Of a DNA stretch of 64,000 bases, positions 1-8,851 are shown in pieces. Numbering within the stretch: the first letter of the stretch is position 1; each line of letters begins with the position of its first letter. The position numbers were made by a program, and so were the translations under genes. This DNA is from CAUZFZ01 sp963579025. GTDB lineage: Bacteria > Planctomycetota > Planctomycetia > Planctomycetales > Planctomycetaceae. The notes beneath the pieces are model-generated. The model saw only the letters and a program-made list of their open reading frames with translations, did not search any database and was not told the DNA's origin. The DNA is taken from NCBI GenBank assembly GCA_963579025.1, contig CAUZFZ010000035.1, forward strand, positions 9,597 through 73,596, given 5' to 3'.

Positions 1-252
1 GTTATCGCCGGAGGGAAAGGCACGCCCAACGGTTACAACCCATTGATTCCCGGAGACGATGACAGCATCGTTACCGTTAGCAGCGCCTTCCTGCCCGGCG
101 CCGTCGATTCGTTGCAGGTCCCGGTCCTGCATTCGTTTCTGCCGTTCAATGAAACGGTTGTCGATGCGGTCGCACTCTTCCTGAAAAATGGAGCCTTCCG
201 CCAGTCGGGTAAGACTCAGCCGGTCCCCGTCCAGGACGCGAACGGCGAGTGA
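1..252 (+). CDS. alpha/beta hydrolase (lipase-like), C-terminal fragment
   Basis: Frame 1 is open from the window edge to a TGA at 250-252, giving the last 83 residues of a protein whose start lies outside. The segment NPLIPGDDDSIVTV followed by a leucine/proline-rich stretch and PVLHSFLPFN resembles the end of lipase-type alpha/beta hydrolases, where an Asp-containing loop (here DDD) and a late His (here in VLHSFLP) complete the catalytic triad. The nucleophile elbow is outside the window, so substrate and activity cannot be judged. The next gene starts 36 bases downstream on the same strand and may be co-transcribed. The call is inference from a short motif match. Confidence 0.5.
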   Translation, partial: VIAGGKGTPNGYNPLIPGDDDSIVTVSSAFLPGAVDSLQVPVLHSFLPFNETVVDAVALFLKNGAFRQSGKTQPVPVQDANGE

Positions 253-288
253 GACGGGTTTCACACGCAACTCAGGAGTGCGGCGTTC

Positions 289-3200
289 ATGCGGTGGTTT
301 TCGGATCGAACAATTCCTGCCCTGGTGGTGATGTTCTGTCTGGGTGCGGCCGTCGTTTTGTGGCAGCAGCAGCTGCTGCACAAGCGTTTGATTCGCTCTG
401 CCGCGCAGGCAGAGGCTCAAAGATTCGCCGCGGCACTGGAAGCATTTCGCACGCTGTATACCAGCGAAGTTGTGGCGACCGCGAAGAATCACGGCATTGA
501 AGTCACGCATGACTACGACAGCCCGTCGAAGCGGGGTAAGGCGATCCCGCTGCCCGCGACGCTGAGTATGAAACTCGGTAACGAGCTGGGGGCCCGACTG
601 CATGGTGGCAGCACCCGGCTGTACAGCAAGTTCCCGTTTCCCTATCCGAACCGGAACGGTCTTAGCGATCAATTTGCACGTGATGCCTGGGATGCGCTTA
701 ACCAGAATCCGAACGAAGCATTTCAGCAGTTCGACGACACCGAAAACGGCCTGCTGCTGCGGTACGCCATCGCCGATCGCATGCGTGCCAGTTGCGTGGA
801 TTGTCACAACAAACACGTAGACAGCCCGAAACGTGACTGGCGAGAAGGCGATGTCCGCGGCGTGCTCGAGGTCATGCTGCCGCTGGACATGGCGACCGAA
901 CAGATGTCTGCGAATCAGCGGGAATCGCTGCTGCTGTTGAGCGGCATCGGGGGAATCGGATTGCTGGGGCTGGTCGTTGTCATCGGGCGACTGCGACGCG
1001 CGTCGCAGGAACTCGAACAGCGAGTGATCGACCGCACAACCGAACTGCAACTTACAGCGCAGTCGCTGGAACGCGAGGAAGCGCAGTCCCGAACGGTCAT
1101 TGAGTCATCGCCATCCGCACTGATTGTGGCAAATCGAGCCGGCAACATCGTGTTGCTCAACAGGCAGGCGGAACTGCTATTCGGGTATTCGCGAGACGAA
1201 CTGATTGGTCGTTCGATTGAGACACTTGTTCCTGGGAGTGTCCGCGCTGGCCATGTCACGCTGCGCGAGCAGTTCTTTGAGAATCCTGGGACCCGCGCAA
1301 TGGGCGAAGGGCGTTTGTTGTACGGCGTGCGAAAGGATTCGACGGAAATACCGGTGGAGATTGGGCTCACGCCGATTGAAACCGATGACGGTCCAGCCGT
1401 GCTTGCCGCGATCATAGATCAGCGGGAACGGAAACGTACCGAAGCACGACTGGCGCAGCAGTCGGAAGAACTTCGTGTCGCGAAGGACACGGCCGTCGAG
1501 GCGAGTCAAGCGAAGAGTGCGTTTCTCGCCAACATGAGCCACGAGATTCGCACTCCCATGAATGGCATCATTGGCATGTCCGACCTGCTGTCCGGCACCG
1601 AGCTGCAGCCGGAACAACACGAATGCCTGGGCATGGTGCGTCAGTCAGCAGATGCGCTGCTCACACTGATCAACGACATTCTGGACTTCTCGAAAATCGA
1701 AGCTGGCCGACTGGAACTGGAAGAGATCGCTTTCAGCCTGCGCAACTGCATCGGCTTCGCGGGACGCACTCTGTCGACTCAGGCAGCGGAAAAGCAGTTG
1801 GAACTTGTCTGTCGCATCGCGCCAGAGATTCCAGACAGATTGCACGGTGATCCCGGCCGGCTGGGGCAGATTCTGGTTAACCTGGCCGGAAACGCGATCA
1901 AGTTTACTGATGCTGGAGAAGTTCTGATCGACGTCGAAGCCGAAACGCTCAGCGAGGATCGGCTTGTTCTGAACGTCTCCGTCTGCGACACAGGAATCGG
2001 TATACCGAAAGAAATGCAGCAGACGATCTTCGAAGCATTCAGCCAGGCGGACACATCGACGACTCGGAGATACGGTGGCACCGGTCTGGGCCTGGCGATC
2101 ACCTCTCAACTTGTCGAACTGATGCACGGAGAGATTCGCATCGAGAGCGAAGTGGGCAAGGGCACGACCTTCCGATTCACGGCCGAGTTTGGCATTGAGG
2201 CCGACCAGCAGCGAAGTCGCGTTAGCGGTCTGTCGTCGATGGAGGGGGCGCCGGTGCTGGTCGTCGATGACAACGCCACCAACCGGCGCATCCTGCAGGA
2301 GATCCTGCTCAACTGGAAACTCAGCCCGATTCTGGCGGCAAGTGGCCCAGATGGCTTGAGAATGATGCAGGAGTCACACGACGCGGGTCGGCCCGTTCGG
2401 CTGGTGCTGCTCGACTGCATGATGCCCGATATGGACGGCTTCGAGGTCGCGCGGCGCATCCGATCAGAGCTTGGTGTGACGGACTGCACGATGATCATGA
2501 TCTCGTCGGGTATCCGTTCCGGTGATGCGGATCGCTGTCAGCAACTCGGCATCGCGCGGTGCATGTCTAAGCCAATCATTCAGTCCGAACTGCTCGACGT
2601 GATTTTCGCTGAGCTTGATTTCGGCAGTGCCAGTGATCCCGACGCCGCAACACAACCACAATTACTGGCCACTGCCGTGCCTCGACGAATTCTGATCGCC
2701 GAGGATAGCGTTGTGAATCAGCGAGTGGCTCGCGGCTTCCTGGAGCAGCGAGGACATCAGGTCGAAGTGGTCGGTGACGGTCAGCAGGCGTTGGACATTC
2801 TGCGAACAGAAGAGTTCGATCTGGTACTGATGGACGTGCAGATGCCCGTGCTGGACGGATTCTCGGCGACGGCGGCGATTCGAGATGGCGAGCAGGGCAC
2901 CAGCCGACATTTGCCCATCATCGCTATGACGGCTAACGCGATGAAGGGCGACCGGGAAAGGTGTCTTGAAGCTGGCATGGACGACTATGTTTCAAAACCC
3001 ATTGAGTACCTTGAGCTGTATCGCGCGGTGGAGTCTGTACCGGCGACCGTGTTGTCCGGCACTCAGCTCGACGGCCATGTGACCGAGGTGACGGACGGCG
3101 ATAACGACTCGGGCCGGTCCAGTGCCAACACAGTCACAGTGACCACCTCCGATCCGCAAACGCCAGGAATGACTGACGAAACGTCCGTCATTGATTGGCC

Positions 3201-3546
3201 AGTCGCCCGCGCCAACATGCCCGGCGGAGACGATTTCCTGAAAGAGATGGTCGAAATCCTGCTCGCCGAGGCGCCCAACCTGTACGAGCAGATGAGCGTG
3301 GGAATCAGTGAACAGGACCTGAGTGCCGTGCGTCGGGCGGCCCATAAACTGAAGAGTTGCGTCGGAACCATGGCAGCGACCTCTCTCCAACAGCTCGCTC
3401 AGCAGATCGAGACCTGTGCGGGCGACGGCCAGCTCGACGAAATCGAGCCAATGTTCCACCAAATGGGGTCGCTGATGGACGGTCTGATCGCAGAACTCAG
3501 GAGCTTCCTTGCGGATCAACAGGGCGAGGATGAAAATCAGGCGTAG
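289..3546 (+). CDS. hybrid sensor histidine kinase with Tll0287-like heme sensor, PAS, two receivers and Hpt
   Basis: A 1085-residue membrane sensor kinase. Order of parts: transmembrane helix (about 9-27); periplasmic DUF3365/Tll0287-like domain with a c-type heme motif CVDCH at 169-173; second helix (about 213-233); coiled linker; PAS domain (about 265-375); HisKA with phospho-accepting His418 in SHEIRTPMNG; HATPase_c with an N-box around Asn535; first receiver with Asp709 in LLDCMMPDMDG; second receiver with Asp849 in LMDVQMPVLDG; C-terminal Hpt domain with His1019 in AAHKLKS. The domain set supports a full internal phosphorelay. The heme motif suggests redox or gas sensing, but covalent heme attachment is inferred. 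The next gene encodes a receiver/ATPase protein on the same strand, a likely partner. The ATG follows a GGAG-like stretch (CAGGAG) at a longer than usual distance. Confidence 0.93.
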   Translation: MRWFSDRTIPALVVMFCLGAAVVLWQQQLLHKRLIRSAAQAEAQRFAAALEAFRTLYTSEVVATAKNHGIEVTHDYDSPSKRGKAIPLPATLSMKLGNELGARLHGGSTRLYSKFPFPYPNRNGLSDQFARDAWDALNQNPNEAFQQFDDTENGLLLRYAIADRMRASCVDCHNKHVDSPKRDWREGDVRGVLEVMLPLDMATEQMSANQRESLLLLSGIGGIGLLGLVVVIGRLRRASQELEQRVIDRTTELQLTAQSLEREEAQSRTVIESSPSALIVANRAGNIVLLNRQAELLFGYSRDELIGRSIETLVPGSVRAGHVTLREQFFENPGTRAMGEGRLLYGVRKDSTEIPVEIGLTPIETDDGPAVLAAIIDQRERKRTEARLAQQSEELRVAKDTAVEASQAKSAFLANMSHEIRTPMNGIIGMSDLLSGTELQPEQHECLGMVRQSADALLTLINDILDFSKIEAGRLELEEIAFSLRNCIGFAGRTLSTQAAEKQLELVCRIAPEIPDRLHGDPGRLGQILVNLAGNAIKFTDAGEVLIDVEAETLSEDRLVLNVSVCDTGIGIPKEMQQTIFEAFSQADTSTTRRYGGTGLGLAITSQLVELMHGEIRIESEVGKGTTFRFTAEFGIEADQQRSRVSGLSSMEGAPVLVVDDNATNRRILQEILLNWKLSPILAASGPDGLRMMQESHDAGRPVRLVLLDCMMPDMDGFEVARRIRSELGVTDCTMIMISSGIRSGDADRCQQLGIARCMSKPIIQSELLDVIFAELDFGSASDPDAATQPQLLATAVPRRILIAEDSVVNQRVARGFLEQRGHQVEVVGDGQQALDILRTEEFDLVLMDVQMPVLDGFSATAAIRDGEQGTSRHLPIIAMTANAMKGDRERCLEAGMDDYVSKPIEYLELYRAVESVPATVLSGTQLDGHVTEVTDGDNDSGRSSANTVTVTTSDPQTPGMTDETSVIDWPVARANMPGGDDFLKEMVEILLAEAPNLYEQMSVGISEQDLSAVRRAAHKLKSCVGTMAATSLQQLAQQIETCAGDGQLDEIEPMFHQMGSLMDGLIAELRSFLADQQGEDENQA

Positions 3547-3629
3547 TTGAGGCGTGCATTTCCGCGTGTTCTGAATTTCACAATCAAGGACTCTTGGTCT
3601 CGCACACGGAACTCCGAGGGCTGAATGCC

Positions 3630-4520
3630 ATGACGACCGTGCTTGTTGTCGATGACAATCCCATGGACCGCCGAATGGCCGGCGGCTGTGTGGAAGAAGA
3701 ACAGATGTCTGTCCGCTATGCCGAGGACGGTCGGCAGGCCCTTGAGATGATCGCGAGTGATCCGCCCGACATCGTTCTCACGGACCTTGACATGCCCGTA
3801 TGCGACGGGCTGGAACTCGTGCGGGAGGTTAAGCGACTCGACCCGACAGTCCCTGTCATTCTGATGACTGCGAAGGGCAGCGAAGCGATTGCCGTTGACG
3901 CTTTGAAAGCCGGTGCCGCCAGTTATGTCACGAAGCGAGAACTGCGACAGGAATTGATGCCCGCGTTGCGAATTGTGGCTGAGGCAGCGGAGTCACGACT
4001 GCGACGGCAGCACGTCCACGCATTCATGACTCGCACCGCATCTCAGTTTGTCATCGAGAACGATCGGTCTGCCGTGTCCGCGCTCGTCAGCTACCTCCAG
4101 GACACGCTACGTGTCGGCGACATTTGCGTTGAAGGTGACCTGGTTCGAGTTGGCACAGCGCTGACGGAAGCCATGGTGAACGCCATGGATCACGGAAACC
4201 TCGAACTTAATTCGGAACTCCGAGACCAGGACGGCAACGCCTACTACGAGGAATCCGAAAGACGCAGAAAGATGTCCCCCTATCAGGAGCGCTGCGTCTT
4301 CGTTACATCGAACGTCACTAGAACGGAAGCCGTCTTCACGATCCGTGACGAAGGCCCCGGGTTCGATCCATCGACGCTGCCCGATCCCACGGATCCTGAG
4401 AACCTCGCACGTCCTCACGGCCGAGGGCTGACGCTGATCCGCACCTTTATGGACAACGTCAGCTTCAACGAGACGGGCAACGAACTCACGATGTACAAGT
4501 ACGCTCGAATCGAATCGTGA
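3630..4520 (+). CDS. response regulator with C-terminal RsbW-like ATPase domain
   Basis: A 296-residue protein if translation starts at the ATG at 3630. An in-frame TTG at 3594 would add 12 residues of unlikely sequence, and GAGG precedes the ATG. Residues 1-120 form a receiver domain with the acidic pair Asp8/Asp9, phospho-acceptor Asp52 in LTDLDMP and a conserved Lys in YVTKREL. Residues about 140-290 form a HATPase_c_2 domain of the anti-sigma/RsbW type: LTEAMVNAMDHGN supplies the N-box, DEGPGFDP and GRGLTLIRTF the nucleotide-binding loops. Proteins of this design usually pass a phosphorylation signal to an anti-sigma-factor-antagonist switch. No sigma factor or STAS protein is in the window. 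The upstream hybrid kinase is 83 bases away on the same strand and is the probable input. Confidence 0.85.
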   Translation: MTTVLVVDDNPMDRRMAGGCVEEEQMSVRYAEDGRQALEMIASDPPDIVLTDLDMPVCDGLELVREVKRLDPTVPVILMTAKGSEAIAVDALKAGAASYVTKRELRQELMPALRIVAEAAESRLRRQHVHAFMTRTASQFVIENDRSAVSALVSYLQDTLRVGDICVEGDLVRVGTALTEAMVNAMDHGNLELNSELRDQDGNAYYEESERRRKMSPYQERCVFVTSNVTRTEAVFTIRDEGPGFDPSTLPDPTDPENLARPHGRGLTLIRTFMDNVSFNETGNELTMYKYARIES

Positions 4521-4529
4521 AGTACGCCG

Positions 4530-7187
4530 TTATCGCGCGGGCGGCTCAGCCGATTCGCCGCTGAGTTTCTGCAGAGTCCGCTGATAGGCCGGGTGGTGAG
4601 GCACCAGATCAACCGCTGCCTGGGCGTGCCGCAGTCCGTCATCCACTCGCCAGCCGAGTTGCGCCGATAATCGAGCCAGACGGAAATGGTGTCGGTGGCT
4701 GTTCGGATACTGACTCAGAACATGAAGATTCCTGGCGGTGATCTGTTCCAGCAGCCGATCGGCTTCCGCGATATAGCCCCATTCCTGCAGCACCGGGACG
4801 AACTCGAGGGCCACCAGTTCGCTGCCAGGAATCGTTCGGTGGGCTGTTTCGATGGCGGTCAGTAATTCGGACATACGCCCTCGATTCGTCAGGTCGCGAG
4901 CTTTGACGCGCTGCAGTGTTTCCTGCGAAACGAGAATCTGCTCGTACTCAGACACGTACGTGCCCGGTGCCGTCAGACCAAGCTGCAGTCGTTCCCACAT
5001 CTGAACAGCCAGACGCGGCTGAGTCTGGCTCACAGTGTTTCCCAGCGTGCCGGCCGCGTTCATTGTGTAGACGCTGCCATACGCATCCGTCCGCAGCGTC
5101 AATTGCGCCAATCGATGCCGGGCGCCGTTCCATCCCCGGTCGGTCACGTGAGTATCGATCGCCCGAAACCGATCTTCCGTCTTGCCCAGGAACCACAAAC
5201 ACGCTCGGTTCATCAGGTCTTCGCCGGTCGCATCGCCAGCTTCATGACGGCACCAGCCTTCCGCGAATTCCAGAAACGTGAACTTTGGCGATTTTTCAGC
5301 AGCGCGGTGATACCAGTCGGCGGCCTCGCTCCACTTCTTTTGTGCGGCCAGCGAGTCGGCGATGCGAGTGACCGGCGCAGCGTCCTCTGTCAGGCCGGCA
5401 GCGGCCTTAAGTAGTTCGCGAGCCCGATCCGGTTCATTCAGACGCAACAACGCATAGGCCACGGCCTGCAGACGAAAGGGCAGTTTCTCACCACCTTTTC
5501 GGCGGGACAGTTCTCCGAGCTGTTGCGCCGCCTGAAGTCGGTCCTCCTGAGTCCACTCCTGCTCGACCGGCAGACCAATCAGATGTCGCAGGCGAGCCAA
5601 CTGCCAGTCGGTGGGGTCTTCGGGATAACACTCCGGCATCAGCTCCCACAGCCGCTGAATCGCGATCACATTCTTCGCCGGCTTAAGCCAGCCGATGGGA
5701 GAGGGCTTCCGTCCATAGTGTGCCGACGCCGTATACACAGCCTGCAGCTCCGTACGTTTCTGGCTGTCTGTGATCGACGCTTTCAGTCGACGCGCGACAT
5801 GCCGGAGTCCTTCGCTGACTTCGCCGATTGAAATCAGTGTTTTGATCAGTGTGCGCGTTGAGTTCGAACTGTCGTTTCCAGCCTGCTCGATCATCGGCGT
5901 CAGCAGAGCGACCGCGCGATCCTGCTCGCCCAGTCCGGCCAGTTGTTTCGCAAATGCCGACTTCATGACGGCCTTCTGTCGGGCATCGGGAACTTTTAGT
6001 TCTGCCAGCTCGAAAGCTGTTGCATACCGATCCTGAAGACAGAGCAGATTAAAGGCGAGCGATCTCTGCAGGTGCGATTTTCGGGCATGATCGGTCAGGA
6101 CGTCGATTGCAGCGGCAGGTCGGTGATTGACCAGCAGAATGGTGGCCAGGTCACGAACATCAGGTGGTCGGTTATCGAATGGGTCGTTCTGAGTCCCTGG
6201 AATGATCTGAGCGAGCATCCGATCGGAGTCCGCTCGCATTCCCGCCAGTCGCAGACAGGCCGCATAAAAACCCTTGTCGCGTACAGTGCGTAAGGCAAGA
6301 CTTGGACGCACACGTTGAACAGCGTCAGTGGGCCACGTCGCTTCGCTGAGGACCAGTTCGGACCAGCGGCCGGCCTCGATCTGCAGTCCATCGAGCCACA
6401 CTCGCTGGCCGATCTGGCCGATCTGTAGAGCCTCATCAGGTCTCCCGGCCGCCCGCAGGCACAGCATCAGCAGTTCTCCCAGAGCGTCGTCTCTGGTCGA
6501 AGCCCAGTCATTCCGGATCTGTTCGATCTCCTGTTCGATCCGGCCCGTCAACAAAAAGAATGCGGCGTAATGTCGCATGGTCTTGCGGTCGGTTCTCGCT
6601 CGCCGAAGTATGGACTCAGCCGCCTGGTCGTCACCGGACTCCAGGGCCGACCAGATCTGAGGACGGATGGCTTCATAGATTGCGTCTTCCAACTGGTCCC
6701 GCAGACGCGAGTCGTCTGTGCTTCGACCTAGTGCTCGCAGAATCGGCAGAGCCGCTTCGCCCTGCTTCGCCAGCTCTTTGATGATGGCTTCACGCTTCCG
6801 GATTGACATGTGCCACGAGCGAACAAGCGCGACCAGCGGTTGCGGAGTCTGTGGTGTCACTCCGGATGCAATTCGCTCGATCAGCCACCGAGCGCGGCGA
6901 CCGACTTCCAGCACACGGGATTTTCTGGCCTCTTCAAGCGCCGGCAGTGCTGGATTCCCCATCTGCCACAACCGCTGCGTCGCCAGTTCGCGAGTCTTGA
7001 ATTCTGCAGAGCCGAGGTTCTCGACCGCAGCGCGAATCTCCGCATTCGACGGCGCATCCCCAGCCTCCAGATTGGTGGCGATCAGGCACACGCTGACCAC
7101 AAACGGCAGCAATGTGAATCGGAACAGTTGCTCGATTCCGTTTGTTCTGTTCGGTTTCCGTACAGGTTCGAGCCAGCGCGTTATCAC
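4530..7187 (-). CDS. secreted or membrane-anchored HEAT/TPR-repeat protein
   Basis: The frame is open back to 7355, but its first 56 codons read through a palindromic repeat (7221-7279) and look non-genic. The GTG at 7187, just after AGGGAG, starts a plausible protein of 885 residues with a basic N-terminus and a hydrophobic signal or anchor (FTLLPFVVSVCLIA, about 24-38). Residues about 50-110 resemble HEAT-like helices (NLGSAEFKTRELATQRLW). Much of the rest is alpha-helical with TPR-like periodicity (ADWYHRAAEKSPKFTFLEFA). No catalytic motif was recognised, so a scaffold or protein-interaction role in the envelope is the most that can be said. It converges with the response regulator, 9 bases apart. 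Confidence 0.8.
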   Translation of the reverse strand: MITRWLEPVRKPNRTNGIEQLFRFTLLPFVVSVCLIATNLEAGDAPSNAEIRAAVENLGSAEFKTRELATQRLWQMGNPALPALEEARKSRVLEVGRRARWLIERIASGVTPQTPQPLVALVRSWHMSIRKREAIIKELAKQGEAALPILRALGRSTDDSRLRDQLEDAIYEAIRPQIWSALESGDDQAAESILRRARTDRKTMRHYAAFFLLTGRIEQEIEQIRNDWASTRDDALGELLMLCLRAAGRPDEALQIGQIGQRVWLDGLQIEAGRWSELVLSEATWPTDAVQRVRPSLALRTVRDKGFYAACLRLAGMRADSDRMLAQIIPGTQNDPFDNRPPDVRDLATILLVNHRPAAAIDVLTDHARKSHLQRSLAFNLLCLQDRYATAFELAELKVPDARQKAVMKSAFAKQLAGLGEQDRAVALLTPMIEQAGNDSSNSTRTLIKTLISIGEVSEGLRHVARRLKASITDSQKRTELQAVYTASAHYGRKPSPIGWLKPAKNVIAIQRLWELMPECYPEDPTDWQLARLRHLIGLPVEQEWTQEDRLQAAQQLGELSRRKGGEKLPFRLQAVAYALLRLNEPDRARELLKAAAGLTEDAAPVTRIADSLAAQKKWSEAADWYHRAAEKSPKFTFLEFAEGWCRHEAGDATGEDLMNRACLWFLGKTEDRFRAIDTHVTDRGWNGARHRLAQLTLRTDAYGSVYTMNAAGTLGNTVSQTQPRLAVQMWERLQLGLTAPGTYVSEYEQILVSQETLQRVKARDLTNRGRMSELLTAIETAHRTIPGSELVALEFVPVLQEWGYIAEADRLLEQITARNLHVLSQYPNSHRHHFRLARLSAQLGWRVDDGLRHAQAAVDLVPHHPAYQRTLQKLSGESAEPPAR

Positions 7188-7220
7188 ACGCTCCCTAAAG
7201 CGGCGTAGCCGCAACCAAAA

Positions 7221-7279
7221 GTAGGATGGGCACTCCTGCCCGTCCCGGAATGACGGACGGGCAGGAGTGCCCATCCTAC
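7221..7279. repeat. palindromic repeat, family GTAGGATGGGCACT, copy 1
   Basis: Two perfectly complementary 25-base arms, 7221-7245 and 7255-7279, separated by nine bases. The arms begin GTAGGATGGGCACTC and read on to GCCCGTCC. Near-identical arms occur at 55641-55716 and 61181-61230, so this is a dispersed repeat family. The copy lies upstream of the TPR-protein gene and translates into a false N-terminal extension if the longest frame is taken. It could fold into a strong hairpin in RNA. Confidence 0.9.
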
Positions 7280-7378
7280 GATGCGCGCACGGCGCGCATG
7301 TCCGACGACGGGAGAACCTAAGCCCGAATCGCTGACGGGAAGACAGGCCAGTCATGCTGTAAGGCGAACGGTCGATGA

Positions 7379-8722
7379 TTACACCAGCCCCGGAAGGGTC
7401 CCTGTTGAGTCACGAAACGCTTCCGTTTCTACTCCCATACGCTGGATCAGAGTCAGCAGTACGTTAGACAGTGGCGGGTGTTTGTCTTTGTCGAACGCCA
7501 GGTGCTGGCCGTGTTTCACACCCAGCCTTGCACCGCCGGCCGTCAACAGAGGCAGGTTCTTTGGTGAATGCTCTCCGCCTTTGCCCGAATTCATGCCCGA
7601 GCCAAACATGACCAGCGTGTGGTCCAGCATGTGACCCTCGCCGTCTTCTGTCGCCTTCAGGAAATCCATGAAGCGAGACAACTTCGAGAGATGAAATCGA
7701 TCGATGACCCCCAGTTGCTTCAGCATGCCGGCGTCTCCGCCATGATGCGACAGTTCGTGGTGATTCTCTCCACCGCCGCCATAACCACCCGCTTCGCGTG
7801 ACCATTCGAAAGTGATCACTCTGGTCGTGTCCGTCACAAATGCCAGGTACGACAGCTCCATCATCACATCAACGAACATGGGTCGGTCGTGAGCATTGCC
7901 GGGTTGCATCGTGAGCTGCAGCCCTTGCGGATCGACTTCCGGCTTCGGCACATCGATCCACGATTCCAGTCGACCAACACGCTGTTCGGTCTGCCGCACG
8001 GACGACAGATACTGGTCGAGCTTCTGCTGGTCTTTCTTTCCCAACCGACGATGCAGCGCGCTGGCATCGGCGAGGACGCTGTCGAGGATCGATTTCTTTT
8101 CCGCGTAACGACGAAGTGTCGCCGCGCGATCGTTGGCGTTTTCCGGAACAAACAGCCGCTCGAACAGTCGTTGGGGCGAGTTTTCCGCCGGAATCGGAGT
8201 TCCACTGCGGTCGAACGACAGTGTGTGCGAATGCCCGGCTGCACCCGTTCCCGAACCATCCGACAGTTGCAGTGACGGGAATCGGGTTTCTTTGCCGTGT
8301 ACTTCGGCCACGATCTGATCGGCCGAAACGGTGTTCGAGTAATCGCTGCCGGGCATTGCGCTCAGGTCGGCGCCGGTCAGCCAGGTATCGGCTCCCGAAT
8401 GTCCGCCTTTCGACGCCGGGTGACCGACGCCCGAGATGACAGTGAAGTCGTTGCGGTGCGCCTGCAGTGTTTCGAGCGTCGTCGACAGCCTGTAGTTCGA
8501 CCCGGAGTCGGCCGGCACCCATTCCTGAATGTTGACTCCGTTGGGGACATAGCAGCAAATCATCCGTGGATGCACACCAAGCGACTTTGGCAGAGGCCGA
8601 TACGTCGAAGGCCGAGCCTCAACACGCGATCGCATCGCGTCGAGTAATGGCAAGCTGAGACACGCGCCGAGCCCCCGCAGCACATGACGCCGCGACAGCC
8701 GTTGTGTCCGGTGGATATTCAT
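7379..8722 (-). CDS. DUF1552 domain-containing secreted protein with Tat-like signal
   Basis: A 447-residue protein starting at an ATG preceded by GAGGAGG at good spacing. The N-terminus SRRHVLRGLGACLSLPLLDA has twin arginines and a hydrophobic stretch, typical of Tat export signals in planctomycete DUF1552 proteins. The body carries features recognised from this family: PNGVNIQEWVP near the start, a GYGGGGENHHELSHHGGD segment near residue 310, and DHTLVMFGSGMNSG near residue 370, within a sulfatase/alkaline-phosphatase-like overall look. Molecular function is not established. It follows the DUF1592 cytochrome-like gene on the same strand, the usual pairing in planctomycetes, with a 129-base gap that contains a strong inverted repeat. 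The two products probably act together outside the cytoplasmic membrane. Confidence 0.88.
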   Translation of the reverse strand: MNIHRTQRLSRRHVLRGLGACLSLPLLDAMRSRVEARPSTYRPLPKSLGVHPRMICCYVPNGVNIQEWVPADSGSNYRLSTTLETLQAHRNDFTVISGVGHPASKGGHSGADTWLTGADLSAMPGSDYSNTVSADQIVAEVHGKETRFPSLQLSDGSGTGAAGHSHTLSFDRSGTPIPAENSPQRLFERLFVPENANDRAATLRRYAEKKSILDSVLADASALHRRLGKKDQQKLDQYLSSVRQTEQRVGRLESWIDVPKPEVDPQGLQLTMQPGNAHDRPMFVDVMMELSYLAFVTDTTRVITFEWSREAGGYGGGGENHHELSHHGGDAGMLKQLGVIDRFHLSKLSRFMDFLKATEDGEGHMLDHTLVMFGSGMNSGKGGEHSPKNLPLLTAGGARLGVKHGQHLAFDKDKHPPLSNVLLTLIQRMGVETEAFRDSTGTLPGLV

Positions 8723-8734
8723 GATCTACCTCCT

Positions 8735-8828
8735 CTTAATCTTAATCCTACTCTTACTCCCCTTGGCCTACCGGCCCCGTGACACTGCGGGGATTAAGAT
8801 TAAGATTAAGAGTAGGATTAAGATTAAG
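8735..8828. repeat. GATTAA-type inverted repeat between the DUF1592 and DUF1552 genes
   Basis: Perfect 22-base arms at 8735-8756 and 8807-8828, built from short iterations of GATTAA and its complement. The right side holds additional tandem GATTAA units at 8792-8808. The element fills most of the gap between the two genes. In the minus-strand transcript the arm nearest DUF1552 lies directly before its GAGGAGG ribosome-binding site, so a hairpin could tune translation or mRNA stability. Confidence 0.85.
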
Positions 8829-8851
8829 ACTTACGGTGTCTTCACCCTGAT

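Noticed and set aside
7190..7355. N-terminal 56 codons of the TPR gene's longest frame
   Set aside because: They translate a palindromic repeat present elsewhere in the window, so the GTG at 7187 is the better start.
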